Source of the DNA: Armigeres subalbatus
Lineage: Eukaryota; Arthropoda; Insecta; Diptera; Culicidae
NCBI RefSeq assembly: GCF_024139115.2
Contig: NC_085141.1
Location: forward strand, 66,291,675 to 66,355,674
Length of the DNA stretch: 64,000 nt
Reading direction: 5' to 3'
The position numbers and the translations under genes are program-made. The notes under the pieces are model-generated. The model was not told the origin of the DNA. It worked only from the letters and a program-made list of their open reading frames with translations, and ran no database searches. Shown in pieces: positions 1-10,858 of the stretch (positions are counted from its first letter, which is position 1; each line of letters begins with the position of its first letter).

Positions 1-930
1 GGACACAAATCTGACAGTAACCAGTCATGTCAATACAACTCCCTGCGTATATTAACAAAGTTATATCCCAACCAGATGTTCTAAGATCTTCAAACTGTTT
101 TTAACCTAGGCTAATTGGCCTTCTAGGTTAGCTACGCCCAATATAAAACCGATGCCAGTCATGTTATTACAAGTCTCTAGAGACCACGCGTGTGATATTC
201 CACTTAGAATTGCCAAAACCAGATATTCTCTTATTCTGGAGTTTGGATCAATTGGTCTACTAGGTCAACTGAGCTCGATACGAATCGTCCAGGAGCCAGT
301 TATGTTCATACAACTCTCTGGAGCCCCTGCGTATTACTTTCCACTCAGTTATACCCAAACCAAATGTTCTATGCTATCCAAAATGCTCTGGGGTTTGGTG
401 CAATTGGTCTGGTTCAAATGGGTTTAATTGAGTTGCAAACTATACGCGGAGGCCTAAGGGAGCTGTATGGACAGTACCCGTTGCTATCGGATTTATATTG
501 AACTCAGTTGACCTGGTAGACTAATTGGACCAGATTCCAGAATAATTTAGAGAAGCCAGAACATCTGGTTTGGATATATGTAACTGCAATGTAAAGTGTA
601 TTCGGGGGCCCAAATGACTGGTTGCTGTTTGATTTGTATCGAGTCTATTTGACCTGGTAGACCAATTGATCCAATCGCCAGAACAATTTGGAGAACCTAG
701 GACATTTGGTTTGGGTAGAACTGCTATGTAAAGTATGCGCGGAGGCCCAAGGGATCCGTATGGACATGGCTGGTTGCTGTCACATTTGTATAATGTACAA
801 TTGACCTGGTAACCCATTTGATCTAAACTCCAGAACAGTTTGGAGAAACTAGAACATATGATTTGGGTGCAACTGAGCTGCACATCATTCGCGTGAGCAG
901 TAGAGACTATCATGGACATAGCGGGTTTCA
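1..930. repeat. Inverted array of a ~142-bp repeat (three units each way)
   Basis: The right half holds three head-to-tail units marked by GACCTGGTAGACYAATTG-like phrases near 509, 649 and 793, a period of about 140-144 bp. The left half holds the same unit in opposite orientation (CAATTGGTCTACTAGGTCAA near 250, related phrases near 111 and 401). The symmetry axis lies near 440-460. The array probably continues left of the window. Short open frames inside it are not convincing genes. Confidence 0.75.
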
Positions 931-2800
931 ATTGGAATGCGTTATCGTCGAAAAATTGTTAAAATTTGCATATCGTCTTTCATCATTATTATTATATATC
1001 TTCTATAACACCACATGAAATTGTTACGGTATGCATAGAAATGTGGGATAAGTTGAACGTCAACCTTAAAAGATTTGAAATCCTAACCAATCAATTTTCT
1101 CACACCGATTAATCCATCAGACGGCAAGACGGGCCAAACATTTCCAAATCTTATCATCATTTGGCAGTCGCAAATTAGTTTGTCATAAATTGCGTAGGTG
1201 TTTCCATTCGGCGATCGACAACGGTGAGTGGCGTACCGTAACCGCTTCATCGGAGCCGGCGGTGATCGTCACCTGCACCAGCACACCACCCGATCAATAT
1301 CGGCAAGCTGTCTGAGTGAACTGGCCAACGAACTAGACGTTGGCGAACAGGTGTCGGACCGATTTAAAGCTTCTGGCTGGATATTAGCATAAAACATTCG
1401 TGGGTTTCAGGATGAGCGAGAAGCGTTAGAAACCTGTGCGTGGTATGTCAAAGACTCTGCCGAAACGCGTGGGCAATAATTCAGTTTTAATAACCCTCCA
1501 TAACATTCCTTCGAAAAGATCGTTTGTAGTCATTTGGTTAGCATCATCAGTACCTGTTATGTTAAATTTATTCCACAACTTCTGATATATTTTCTCGGTC
1601 TAATGAATATTATCCAGAAATCTGGGTAACTAGGTTAAGTCCACCACCCACGGCGAATATCCAGACCAGTATTATGCAATAATAAGCACGGCAACTGCAA
1701 AATGTTCTGGTTAAGATACTATCAACAAGTGGTTCTGTTAATTGCATAATTAGGAACAGTAGGGTTTCTTACCCCATTCCCGGCCTAACATGCGCACGAC
1801 TGCATTATTTAATTGATATTTATGACTAGGAGCTACTTTTCCTGAATTTTGTGGGCCATGTAATATTGCGATGGGGTTCACCTCTGCTTAAAACATAGTT
1901 ATTCTTGCTAAAAACCGCTCGAAAAAGCTTTTATTTGATTTAAATTAACATGGTGCAGCACTCATTTCAGTCATAGGCGATTGCTTATCTGGCATACCCC
2001 AAATCTCTTCGGCATATGCAATATTTTACTCAATCTCTCAACATCTTACTCTCAATCTCTCTCTCGGGACGGTAGAAAATGAGACGTAAACAAAATATGC
2101 ACGTTCCACGATACCGTGATGCCAGATGGTATTATTCATAATAATTTTTAATTGGTTGAGAAGATATATGCACTCATCCAAATTCCTTCCAAATACTTGA
2201 AAAATATTGCTTTTAGTCTTTGAAATTTAGATAATTATAAATAACATAAAAGCGTCAACGTTTTAGACAGTTTTCCTATTAACGACGAAGGATTATCTTC
2301 ATACTAAAATAAGACTCATGGCCTTTTGGCAGCACTGTACAGCTAGAAGTTCTTGGGCCGAGGTGATTTTTTGTTAGGTTTGAGGATACATTTTAAATGT
2401 ATTCTAATATGTTTATATAAAATCTAGTGATACGAAAAATTAGAAAAGATTGAAGTGCGTGATATTAGCATTTTTGTGTGGTGATAAACAGCCTGAAGCA
2501 ATGGTTGTATCGAGCACTGTGAAGATTTTCAGGTAGGTGTTTATTTGATGATACCGTTTTGTAAAAGAGGAAAGAATCACTCCGGCTCAGTGGTGTTGCA
2601 ACGAAGAGTAAAAGTTTGAAATCTACATTTTTAATTTCTATAATTAGATCGATTAGGAGTGAAATAAATGGTTGAAAAATATTGAGTATTGTGCGCGATA
2701 AATAGGAGACATTTTAAAAAATATCAATCATAAACCTACGGCTACCAAACAGTACAAATAATTAGTTTTTTGTGCAGTGAGCCGGGAATGGGGTCCATAG
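931..2800. other. AT-rich intergenic DNA, no gene recognised
   Basis: No open frame of note and no splice-flanked exon that I trust. A relatively GC-rich patch at about 1195-1450 stands out from the AT-rich surroundings and could be conserved regulatory or untranslated sequence, but nothing in it identifies a gene. Confidence 0.5.
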
Positions 2801-3060
2801 GCCCAAGTAGTGATTTACCCTATTTGGCTTCAATTCCCACGCGGCAACCACTGCGCTGCGCCGGCCGGCCGGCTAGAGCTATCATCATGAGTGCTTGTTT
2901 ATAGCACAACGCTCAACCAGCGGTCGGCGGTGCGAGTCGCGCTCAAAACGCACATGCATAAACACACAGTGTCCTTTCCTTGCATCGCATATTGGTCTCG
3001 TAGCTTTCAAACTTCATCGGTGATCAAACGTTCGTGTGAGAGGATTTTACTTAAATTGTT
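2790..3060. other. CpG-containing GC-rich island of unknown role
   Basis: A GC-rich block with a run of GGCC/CCGG dinucleotides near 2859-2875 sits in AT-rich DNA. A 66-codon open frame crosses it but shows no recognisable domain. It could be promoter-like sequence; no TATA box or clear initiator was found. Confidence 0.25.
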
Positions 3061-3200
3061 CATTATTGTTTCTATTATTCCTAATTATTGACTTATTTAA
3101 TATGCTTCAATAATCAATAGACTAAATAGGAAAAAGCTACAAATGCAATATAAAAATAATGTGTTTTTCATGTCAAATCTATTAATTATTATTATTATTA

Positions 3201-3458
3201 CTAGCAGACCGGACGAACTTCGTTTCGCCTAAAATTGATTTATTCTCTGATTAATTCTCGAGTTATGAAGAAATTTATGTATCATTTGTATGAGAGCCCC
3301 CCTTTCCAAACCAGGGGCCAAGTCCCCTTTCTCGAACCATCTTAAGAACCTTCCCCGCTTCCAAAAACCTCAGCAAACAAATTTTCACGCCGATCGGTTC
3401 AGTAGTTTCGGAGTCCATTAGGTTCAGACAGACAGAAATTCATTTTTATGTATATAGA
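3201..3458 (-). mobile_element. Short non-autonomous Helitron
   Basis: Read on the minus strand the element begins TCTATATACATAAAAATGAA at 3458 and ends in CTAG at 3201, preceded by a hairpin-capable ACGAAGTTCGT about ten bases before the end. The flanking bases are A before TC and T after CTAG, the AT insertion site expected of Helitrons. At 258 bp it has no room for a Rep/helicase, so it would be a passenger copy. The TCTATAYATATAAAAATGAA start is a common insect Helitron terminus. No target duplication is expected or seen. Confidence 0.7.
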
Positions 3459-3885
3459 TTATTATAAGACTTATTACGATATAAAATATTATGTTGAACA
3501 TTTAAGTGGAATGTCTTCACTTGTCATAAGACGAGTTAGTTCATACTATCCCGTTTAACTCCACCACATGAATGTAACTTTACAGATACGTATTGCGATC
3601 TCAACAGTAAGGCCGTCTTCAATGTTTCGTACTTGACTCGACTTATTCGTAAGACAAGAGAAGAGGGGGGATTTGTTATATTTCTGATAGATAAAAAACC
3701 AAATGTATGCATTATTGGTAGCGCATACGCGTGTTCTGTGGAACTCTGAGCGAGTAAAAGGTGTGGAGAAATAAAAAAAAATGTGTACACGTATTTTGTT
3801 TGACACACAGATTTCCATCATTGCATGACATAGAAGAAAGGCCATTTGTGATTTTATTAATTATGAAGCAATGTTAATTTCTTAC

Positions 3886-4291
3886 CGTTTTTCTTAGAAA
3901 TGAGGCCACTATGCACTAGCAGGAAAGCCGGCGATGATGATATCAGCTGCAGAATGTTTTTGCAATCACTCGCCGATGCGGTTGCTTTGCTCTTGCTCAG
4001 ATCAGCTTTGGTTTTACCAATCCAAAAATAAACTGGACCGTAATGGGATTTTGGTGAATCCGAATGGTTTGAATTTCCTGGTAATATGAATTTGCTTATT
4101 TTAATAACGTGGATATGACCTAGGTATCTGGGAAATATGGTCAGTGGGTAGTATACCGCCCTAGCTTTGTCTGAGCAAAAATAGAAGGTGAATGTTTCTA
4201 TGGAATATTGTTCTTGCCACAAAAGTACATCTTTGTCATCATTTTCCAAGCAGATCAAATGTGGGTATTTGGTAACGTTTTTTTTTGCCAT
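3886..4291 (-). CDS. Possible first coding exon of an unidentified gene
   Basis: An ATG at 4291 opens a 144-codon frame. It contains a good 5' splice site (AAACG|GTAAGA) at 3886/3885, so the coding exon would be about 135 codons ending in phase 1. The predicted peptide starts MAKKNVTKYPHLICLE, has several aromatic-rich beta-like stretches (YSIETFTFYFCSDK, YGPVYFWIGK) and a serine/alanine patch (SKSKATASASD). I see no signal peptide, membrane helix or family motif that I recognise. The next exon would have to lie downstream on the minus strand, below 3880, and none was found before the window edge. It may instead be a fortuitous frame. Confidence 0.3.
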
Positions 4292-4519
4292 TCTCGTACA
4301 ACTAAGTTGTACCGAAAGACTATCGTTTCACTTCAAGAACGTGAATAATTAATTCAATATTCGAGAAATTTTGAAAGTATCCTTAGTATTGAAATGATTT
4401 TCATCAAAATAATTGCTTGGGGGTCTTAGCCCTTCCTAGAAAATAATTAGTCCTCCTAGGATTTTAAAAGTTAGTTAGGAATGATATCGATTTTTAACAT
4501 ATAGCATAATGAATTACTG

Positions 4520-5195
4520 AAAAGGTTGGAAGACAACAAAAAATATCTCCCATGTTCATCCTATCATTGTGAAATGAGTGAACAAATTAGCTTGTTTCTG
4601 AGAATGATTTCAATCAGCATCCAAGAAGGATTCTCATCAAAATTCGAGAGGAATTTCCATCAGAATCTGAGAAGAATTTCTGAAGAATTCATTTCAGGAT
4701 CATTGAAGAATTCACACTGGATTTTTTCGGTATGATTGCGGAATTCCTTGAAGATTTAATTCGGAGTCTCTCGACGTTTTGCCTCGGAAACCCTTAATTA
4801 TTTGCTTCGGAATCCCTCGACGAGTTGCTTTGGAATCATTCGACAATTCGCTTCGTCGAATACATCGACGGTTTGCTTCGGAATCCCTCGAAACTTTAGT
4901 TCGGAGTCTCTCGACGAGTTACTTCCGAATCATTCGACGATTTTCTTCGAAATCCTTCTATGATTTGCTTTGGAATCCCTCGAAGACAACATCCCTGAAG
5001 GGTTTCTTTCAAAAACGGTGGAGGATTCTTTTTGGAACACCTGGTGGATTAATTTGGAGTCCCTCCACAGGTTCCTTCGGAATCCTTCGACGATTTGCTT
5101 CTACATCCCTGGAACATTGCCAACAAAATCCCTGGAACATTCACGTAGGAGTTCCTGGAGGATTTCCGATGGAATCTCTAGGACATTCCCTTCGC
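4520..5195. repeat. Degenerate GGAATCCNTCGACGA minisatellite
   Basis: Phrases such as TTCGGAATCCCTCGACGA recur roughly every 23-25 bases from 4770 to 5110, and the flanking 4600-4730 stretch holds GAATTTC/GAAGAATTTC relatives. The period is about twice that of the 12-bp GAATTTCCGAAG array at 47.2-48.8 kb and the sequence is clearly related. Open frames through it are by-products of the repeat. Confidence 0.65.
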
Positions 5196-5945
5196 TTCTC
5201 AATCCTCCCTTCTTCCTTCTTTCTTATTTCTTCTTCCTTCTTCCTTCATCCTTATTCCTACTTCTTTTTTCCGTCTTTTTCTTCCATCTTTCTTCTTCGT
5301 TCTTATTTCTTCTTTCTTCCTTCTTTCTTCTTCATTCTTCCTACTTCTTTATTGCTACTTTCGTCTTCCTTCTTCTTTCTTCCTTCCTTCATCTTTTTTT
5401 TCTTTCCTTAATATTTTTCTTCCTTCTTTCTTCTTCCTTCTTTCTTCTTCCTTCTTTCTTCTTCCTGCATTCTTCTTCCTTCTTTCTTTTCCCATCTTCC
5501 TTCTTCATTCTTCTTTCTTCCATCTTCCTTCATCCTTTTTCCTTCATCCTTCTTCCACCTTCCATCTTCCATCTTTCATTTTCGTTATTCGTTCTTCTTC
5601 GTAATTCGTTCTTCCTTCTTCTTTCTTCCTTCTTCCTTCTTCCTTCTTCCTTCTTCCTCCTTCTTTCTTCGTTCTTTCTTCTTCCTTCTTCTTTCTTCCT
5701 TCTTCCTTCTTTCCTTTTCTTTCTTCCTTTTTCCTTATTGCTACTTCCGTCTTCCTTCTTCTTTCTTCCTTTTTCCCTCTTCCTTCTTTTTTTTCTTCTT
5801 CCTTCTTGCTTATTCAGTCTTTCATCATCCTTATTGCTTACTCTGCCTTCCTTCTTCCTTCTCCCTTCTTCTTTTTTCTTCTCTTTTCCTTCTTCCTTTT
5901 TCCTTCTTCTTCCTTGATTCTTCCTTCCTTCTTCTTTGTTCATTC
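5195..5945. repeat. Polypyrimidine (CTTCCTT)n tract, copy A
   Basis: About 750 bp of almost pure C/T on the plus strand, built from CTTCCTT and CTTTCTT variants. It is followed at 6050-6100 by degenerate CGGCCAAAC/ATTCGGTCAAATG phrases, the same association seen at 21.4-23.0 kb and 55.7-56.2 kb. The long Phe/Leu/Ser/Pro and Lys/Glu/Arg-rich open frames over it are artefacts. Confidence 0.9.
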
Positions 5946-6045
5946 TTCATTCAGAGATAATCCTGCTTGGTATTGCTTGCTACTCACTATCTCACTGATC
6001 ACTTCTCGCTACTCACTTCACACACTTCATAAGGACGTTTCCTTA

Positions 6046-6100
6046 TTTCAACTATTCGGCCAAACTACATTCAACCAAACGGCATTCGGTCAAATGATCC
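6046..6100. repeat. Decayed GGCCGAA-type minisatellite fragment
   Basis: Three loosely spaced ATTCGGCCAAAC/ACATTCAACCAAAC/GCATTCGGTCAAATG units match the 17-bp TTTGGCCGAAAGGGTCA family at 19.45-19.77 kb in reverse orientation. It caps the polypyrimidine tract on its right side. Confidence 0.5.
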
Positions 6101-6109
6101 TAAGCCACC

Positions 6110-6186
6110 TCTGCATCCCCACGATTTTGTTAGTTACAAAGGATAATTTATCTGGATTCACTTCGGTAAGCGATGCGATCTAAGGG
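6110..6186 (+). repeat. Fragment of a dispersed repeat shared with 58.4-58.7 kb
   Basis: The stretch CCCACGATTTTGTTAGTTAC through TTATCTGGATTCACTTCGG and AAGCGATGCGATCTAAGGG matches 58612-58690 closely. A third copy is at 39.47-39.75 kb in inverse orientation. The family identity is not recognised. This fragment ends where the minus-strand LINE tail begins. Confidence 0.55.
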
Positions 6187-6196
6187 ATGATTATAC

Positions 6197-8444
6197 CCCA
6201 TAAATCATTATTATTATTTATTGAGACTAAGGCCGAAGTGGCCTGTGCGGTATATGAGAGTCTTCTCCATTCGGCTCGGTCTACGTCGCCAACCACGCAG
6301 TCTACGGAGGGTCCGCAAGTCATCTTCCACCTGATCGATCCACCTTGCCCGCTGCGCACCTCGCCTTCTTGTGCCCGTCGGATCGTTGTCGAGAATCATT
6401 TTCACCGGGTTACTATCCAACATTCTGGCTACGTGCCCGGCCCATCGCAGTCGACCGATTTTTGCGGTGTGAACGATGGATGGTTCTCCCATCAGCTGAT
6501 GCAACTCGTGGTTCATTCGCCTCCTCCACGTACCGTCCGCCATCTGCACCCCACCATTGATGGTACGCAACACTTTCCTTTCGAAAACTCCCAGTGCGCG
6601 TTGGTCCTCCACGAGCATCGTCCAGGTCTCGTGTCCGTAGAGAAGATAGTCAGTTTGGTACGGCGGCGAACTCTATTCGATCGGAGCGTCTTGCGGAGTC
6701 CAAAGTACGTACGATTTCCAGCCACTGTGCGTCTCCGAATTTCTCTGCTGGTATCATTTTCGGCAGTCACCAGTGAGCCCAAGTACACAAATTCTTCTAC
6801 CACCTCGATTTCGTCACCACCGATGCAAACTCGCGGTGGGTGGCTCACATTGTCTTCTCTTGAACCTCTTCCTATCATGTACTGCGTCTTCGACGTGTTA
6901 ATGACTAGTCCGATCCACTTGGCTTCCCTCTTCAGTCTGATGTAGGCTTCCTCCATCTTCTCAAAGTTACGTGCCATAATATCTATGTCGTCGGCGAAGC
7001 CAAATAGCTGGACGGACTTATTGAAAATTGTACCACTCGTGTTAATCCCTGCTCTTCGTATTACCCCTTCCAAAGCGATGTTGAATAGCATACACGAAAG
7101 ACCATCACCTTGCCGTAACCCTCTGCGCGTTTCGAAGGGACTCGAGAATGACCCTGAAACTCGAACTACGCACATCACCCGATCCATCGTCGCTTTGATC
7201 AACCGTGTCAGTTTATCCGGAAATCCGTGTTCGTGCATTAACTACCATAGCTGGTCTCGATCGATTGTATCATATGCTTCACTTTGAAGTTGTATTCGCG
7301 ACATTTCTGCAGTTCTTGGCGAATGGCGAACACCTGGTCTGTGGTGGAGCGTTCGCCCATAAAGCCCGCCTGGTACTGCCCCACGAACTCCCTTGCAATT
7401 GGTGCTAGTCGACGGCAAAAAAATTGGGAGAGTACCTTGTAGGCGGCATTCAGCAATGTGATTGCGCGGTAGTTGCTACAATCCAGCTTATCGCCCTTTT
7501 TGTAGATGGGACACACGACACCTTCCATCCACTCCTGCGGCAAAACTTTCTCCTCCCAAATCTTGGTAATGGCCCAGTGCAACGCTCTAGCCAGTGCCTC
7601 ACCACCGTGTTTGAATAGCTCTCCTGGTAGTTGGTCAACCCCAGGGGCTTTGTTGTTCTTCAGTCGGCCAATTTCCTCCTGGATTTCCTGGAAATCCGGA
7701 GCCGGTAAAATTATGTCCTGCGCGCGTTCTCCCAGGTCTATCACCACACCGCCATCATCGTCTGCCACATCACTATTCAGGTGTTCTTCGTAGTGCTGTT
7801 GTCACCTTTGGATCACCTCACGCTCGTTCGCAAGAAAGTTCCCGTTTATGTCCTTACACATACCAGACTCCGTCTCCGTCTCCTCACGGTCTCGATCTTC
7901 CTGCTGGCGCTTTTTCCTCCGGAAAATCGAGTTTTGTCTATTCCGCCCCCGTTCATATCGTGCCTCGTTCGCCCTCGTGCGGTGTTGCAGCAATCTCGCC
8001 CAGGCTGCATTCTTCTCTTCTACTAACTGCTCACATTCGCGTCATACCAGTCGTTTCTCTGATCCGGAGCCACCGTGCCTAGTGCAGCGGTTGCGGTGCC
8101 TCCAATGGCGGATCGAATATCTCTCCAGTCATCTTCAAGAGACGCTGCGCCTAGCTGCTCTTCCGTTGGGAGTGCCACTTCCAGCTGCTGCGCGTATCCT
8201 TGGGCTAGTCTACCGTCTTGTAGCCGCCTAATGTTAAGCCGCGGCGTCCGACTTCGACGCGTGTTGTACACCGTCGAGAGTTTTGAGCGTAGGCATACTG
8301 CAACGAGGTAGTGGTCGGATTCAATATTCGCACTGCGGTAAGTGCGGACGTTCGTGATGTCGGAGAAGAATTTACCGTCGATTAGCACGTGGTCGATTTG
8401 GTTTTCCGTTTCTTGGTTAGGTGATCTCCATGTGGCCTTGTGGA
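6197..8444 (-). pseudogene. Decayed endonuclease/reverse transcriptase LINE (RTE-like)
   Basis: The minus strand reads in several broken frames: the end of an apurinic endonuclease (SANIESDHYLVAVCL, near 8300-8350), a linker, then RT (KNNKAPGVDQLPGELFKHGG; KLDCSNYRAITLLNAAYKVL; FVGQYQAGFMGERSTTDQ), the catalytic FADDIDIM near 6990, and a C-terminal GRLRWAGHVARM/ARWIDQVEDDLRTLRRLRGW region. The plus-strand CATTATTATTATTTATT at 6207-6223 is the (AAT)n tail read backwards, fixing the 3' end. The segment that should carry the RT motif A aspartate (FIDFKAAYD in the copy at 40.26 kb) is missing near 7270-7290. The copy is 5'-truncated in the endonuclease and cannot be active. RTE clade is my best reading; the family name is not established. 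Confidence 0.85.
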
Positions 8445-10765
8445 TATAACGAGCACTGATTTATTATTCATTGGCCGTACAAAGCACAAACTCGGTTTTC
8501 GCAAATTTTTTGCTTCCTTGCACCATTTATTTTAATCACTCATTATTATGTCACCGATCTATAGGATCGAATCTCGAAAATTGTGTATCATTTTGAGTTT
8601 TTCAAGACCTTCAAAGACTATATGAAATACAGGCCTTTGCATCTACAAGCGTAGCTGGTTGTTGTTGAAGGTTTTTTTTTAAATGGTTCAGACTCTTAAC
8701 ACTTAATCATTAACACTCAAGAAAGAGTAAGTAAAGAGAATACAATATAAAGCTCCATGGAAGCTACACGAACTACATTGAATAATGTAGGGTTACTGCT
8801 CCTGGACTTCATATCATAGCAAAGCTCAACCCTCTTACGATCCACCTGCCACAAATTGTCACAAATCACTTTGTACACAAAAAGAATGCACGGGATTCAT
8901 TATATATGAATTTCTATTAACTTCGACAAGAATTGAAAATTTCAATAGCTTATCGTTAATAATCTTAAGTTTCAATGAAATTGGCAAATTGCTGGAGAAT
9001 GTCCGAGTCAATTGATATATAAATCTTCAAAATCCATCGAAAGATGAAGGCGCTAGTAACGTTCGAAATCTTCCCTTTCAGCTTAACGCTCTCGATTTCC
9101 AAAATTCTAAATGACGGCATATGAGCCGATATACTTCCTATGCGAGCAATAGTTCCAGAAATAGCAGAACGATAATTCGATGTTATTGCATGCGTTTGAG
9201 AACATCATGGAGATAATTGCTTAACTCCTCAACAGGCAACATTGCTGCTCGTGGCGCGAAAGATAGCACACACAAATTCAGGCTACTATGTTGCACTGCA
9301 CATTTCAGTGATGCCTTCAAACAAGTTTAACGATCATGACTAAAGATTCGCAACATGCCTTAAAATCGATTACTAATTATTGGAGCGATTAATCAACATG
9401 CGGTTTTCGTTGGGTGAAAGCTGTTGAGTATTTCTTCTAGCTATGTGGGTTTTCTTTCAACCTGCGCTTATTGTGGAAGCGTCATTAACAGTATAATGAA
9501 AAAATAAATTCCCCCATACTAATTTGCATGCAAACTTGAAACGGCTTGTGGTTAATCAGTTTTAATCCAAATGAGCTCACTTTTTCAGAGGACACTCAGA
9601 ACATGATACAGAATCAGATGAGCGCTGTGGAGCAAAATCGATTTTTTGAACCACCCTAATAGGCATCTTTGCCTTGGAATGTGGTCCTTCCATGATTTTA
9701 AAACACTAGCGAACCTGGCGGTGGAAATCAAGCTAAGCATAAGACAGAGCTTGCTTTTTTGTCTCCTGCTTTTCGCCTTGATAAACTGGAACGCCATTCG
9801 TCGATTGTTGATACACAAACAGTGGGCAAGATGAATTCACCACTAGGTGTTCTGATCTGCTAAATTCACGATTCAGCCATCTTGGATTTTAGTATGGGAG
9901 AGCCAGCCGGTTTGTTTTGCACCAAAAAATATTTTTCACCCCTGCCTTCTTCTCGTCCATAAGTCCATAGTCGATAGATTAACAAATCCGCGAAATTTGA
10001 TTCGAATCGGTGTAAAACGATCACTTGGTATGGAATGACCCATATTCACATCTTATTCATGTATATCCTCTACATATAAGACAATTAATTAAATAGACCA
10101 TTTTTGCTATTTTTGAAACCCGACTAATATTATGAGCAAATACGGGCAGCTGCAACTTCTGATCATAATCACGCCATCAAAAACTATATCTATTTGTATT
10201 CATACACCACTTGATGATCTTGTTAACTGGCCGTACTTAGACCGTTCACGCTAACTAAATTAAATAAAACTACCATTTCTTCCAATCATTTCGCTGACAC
10301 TGTGAACAAGAACTTTTGCGATGACCGCATGGAACACGGCCAATGAATGTACCCAATTGTTTTAGCTTCCAATTGCTAGAAAAGAAAATAACTCAGCCAT
10401 GAACTCCCCCGACGGAGCGGAACAAACAGTAGCAATCGCCGCACTCAATTGGACGCTTTCATTCCACTGGAAAATGATTAATTGCTAACCACCTCTTCGA
10501 TCTTTATGCTCATACGAATTTTAACTCGCTTGCCTCAACACGATGTTCTCCACGCTTTTCAATGAACTTGACCTTGCCTTGGTTAGCAGATGAGTGAAAT
10601 TTATGGGATTGAATCTTATGAATTTTATTTAGGCAGCGAAGAATAGTGAGTCATTGACACGTTTCGTTGGTTTTGCTTCTGAGAAGTGTCATGTACATTT
10701 TGTTTAAGCCTATAGTGGATGTTTGTTTTTCAATAATCATCAAACTCGCAAAGTTATTCAAAATT
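8445..10765. other. Intergenic DNA 3' of vitellogenin, no gene recognised
   Basis: AT-rich sequence with no coding exon that I can support. Short open frames near 9.59-9.83 kb overlap on both strands and show no domain. No tandem repeat of note. Confidence 0.5.
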
Positions 10766-10770
10766 CATCA

Positions 10771-10776
10771 TTTATT
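10771..10776 (-). terminator. Poly(A) signal AATAAA of the vitellogenin gene
   Basis: TTTATT on the plus strand is AATAAA on the minus strand, 83 bases beyond the TGA stop. No other AATAAA lies between the stop and this site. Confidence 0.7.
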
Positions 10777-10858
10777 ATGCTATAAATAAAATATTACAAA
10801 ACATTCATGTCGGTTCCGGTAGGTTGGCGTTCGGTAAATCTAGATAAAATAGGTTCGT

